DNA of 64,000 bases from Gracilaria domingensis (Eukaryota; Rhodophyta; Florideophyceae; Gracilariales; Gracilariaceae): NCBI GenBank assembly GCA_022539475.1, contig VCMS01000114.1:155431-219430 (forward strand). Reading direction: 5' to 3'. The notes under the pieces were generated by a model. It was not told the origin of the DNA. It ran no database searches and worked only from the letters and a program-made list of their open reading frames with translations. Below, piece after piece: positions 63,301 through 64,000 of this stretch. Both the position numbers and the translations under genes were made by a program. Every line of letters begins with the position of its first letter. Within the stretch, counting starts at the first letter, position 1.

Positions 63301-64000
63301 ACACCCGTTTGTGTTTGCACCAGACAGGAGCAATCCGCAAACCCTCTGCAATCGCGTTGCGCTGCCACTCAGCTGCCTGCCATGAATGGTCCACAGCTAG
63401 CGTGCCCCTTCGCACAGCGATCAAATCACCACGACAATTCGCCAGCCCATCACAGTCCCATGCTGCAGCAGTCGTCTTCATCTAGCAACCACCGCACACC
63501 AATCTCGTCCTCTGCTACGTGTCCGCCACAATCACAACCAAATCAAAACGCTTACATGGAAACGCACAACGCGATCCGCTCCGCACCCTTCCAGACCCAA
63601 GCGGCTTTCGCCAATTATCCGCTCAGTGACAGCCTTGCCGCATCAAGAAGAAACGAAGACTGGAATATGTGGACGCACTCTTTCCGCCGTAGCTACCTCC
63701 CTTCTGCGCTTTAATCGATTTCAGCACACTTCCTCTAGCATTTCCTGCAATCGCCCGCTTCCCACGTCTTCATCAAGTGCTTTTGCAGATCGCGTCATGC
63801 TGCATCGCAAAACTTCGTCTCGAACTAGTCTCATCTTCGTCATCCAACACCTTTTGTCTCTCTCCGCGACTTTCATTGCAACACACACTGCAGATGACAA
63901 ACGAAATTAGCAGCGTTCGCCCAATGCCTGCACTGCATCAATGTTTTTCAACTACATGGTTCGTTTCGAACAAGTCCTAATTCAGTGTTCGACAAGTATC
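63301..64000 (+). other. Possible RAD9 C-terminal tail and flank
   Basis: A 110-codon frame (63382-63714) is rich in Ser, Gln, Asn and His (HHDNSPAHHSPMLQQSSSSS), like the disordered phosphorylated tails of RAD9 proteins. It could be the tail of the gene above or an unrelated frame. After 63714 nothing is recognised. Confidence 0.35.

Noticed and set aside
1-64000. tRNA and rRNA genes
   Set aside because: No convincing tRNA B-box context or rRNA sequence was noticed by eye; a covariance-model scan would be decisive and was not possible.
1-64000. LTR or LINE retrotransposons
   Set aside because: No reverse transcriptase motif (YxDD) in a plausible context and no long direct terminal repeats were noticed.

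Overview
This is a nuclear eukaryotic window. It carries remnants of strictly eukaryotic genes (SMC6, the U3 snoRNP WD protein RRP9, a RAV1/DMXL-type WD protein, a RAD9-like clamp subunit, a CCR4/Angel-type nuclease, a multi-pass class-3 lipase, a TPT-type sugar transporter, GT14 and GT11 glycosyltransferases) among many cut-and-paste DNA transposons. Conserved segments run for long stretches without obvious introns, so the host looks intron-poor; an alga, possibly a red alga, would fit the glycosyltransferases and intron poverty, but the sequence does not fix the lineage.

Layout. 0-6.6 kb: a 248-bp MITE, a fragment of a membrane lipase paralogue joined to a dead EEP nuclease, then a long dead membrane-lipase gene and a second MITE. 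6.8-9.6 kb: poorly supported ORFs and a GT14 5' fragment. 9.6-14.5 kb: a decayed Tnp2-type (CACTA-like) element with a divergent accessory gene, containing a 412-bp MITE. 14.8-19.4 kb: an inverted copy of a Plavaka-like element with its leader. 19.4-21.7 kb: unrecognised gene remnants and a third MITE. 22-23 kb: an intact GT11 fucosyltransferase-like gene in an AT-rich stretch. 25.7-26.8 kb: a tyrosine recombinase cut by a fourth MITE. 28.2-29.2 kb: an array of short sub-terminal-type repeats. 32.9-33.7 kb: another transposase remnant. 35.5-39.9 kb: broken SMC6, RRP9, a coiled-coil fragment and a truncated transporter. 39.9-45 kb: a zinc-binding ORF, then a second Plavaka-like element. 46.1-46.5 kb: a palindromic array with TTAGGG-type cores. 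47.2-48.1 kb: a broken GT14 gene, then a third leader copy. 49.3-57.1 kb: a well preserved Tnp2 element with three long ORFs. 57.1-64 kb: divergent broken RAV1-like and RAD9-like genes.

Nearly every host gene here is broken by stops and frameshifts, while the 1019-, 532-, 320- and 314-codon frames are clean. The breaks are therefore more likely real decay than uniform base-calling error, although an assembly check would be decisive. The most novel material is the mobile DNA: at least three families with CCC...GGG ends and 3-bp target duplications, and a Tnp2 element whose divergent accessory protein recurs in a decayed relative.
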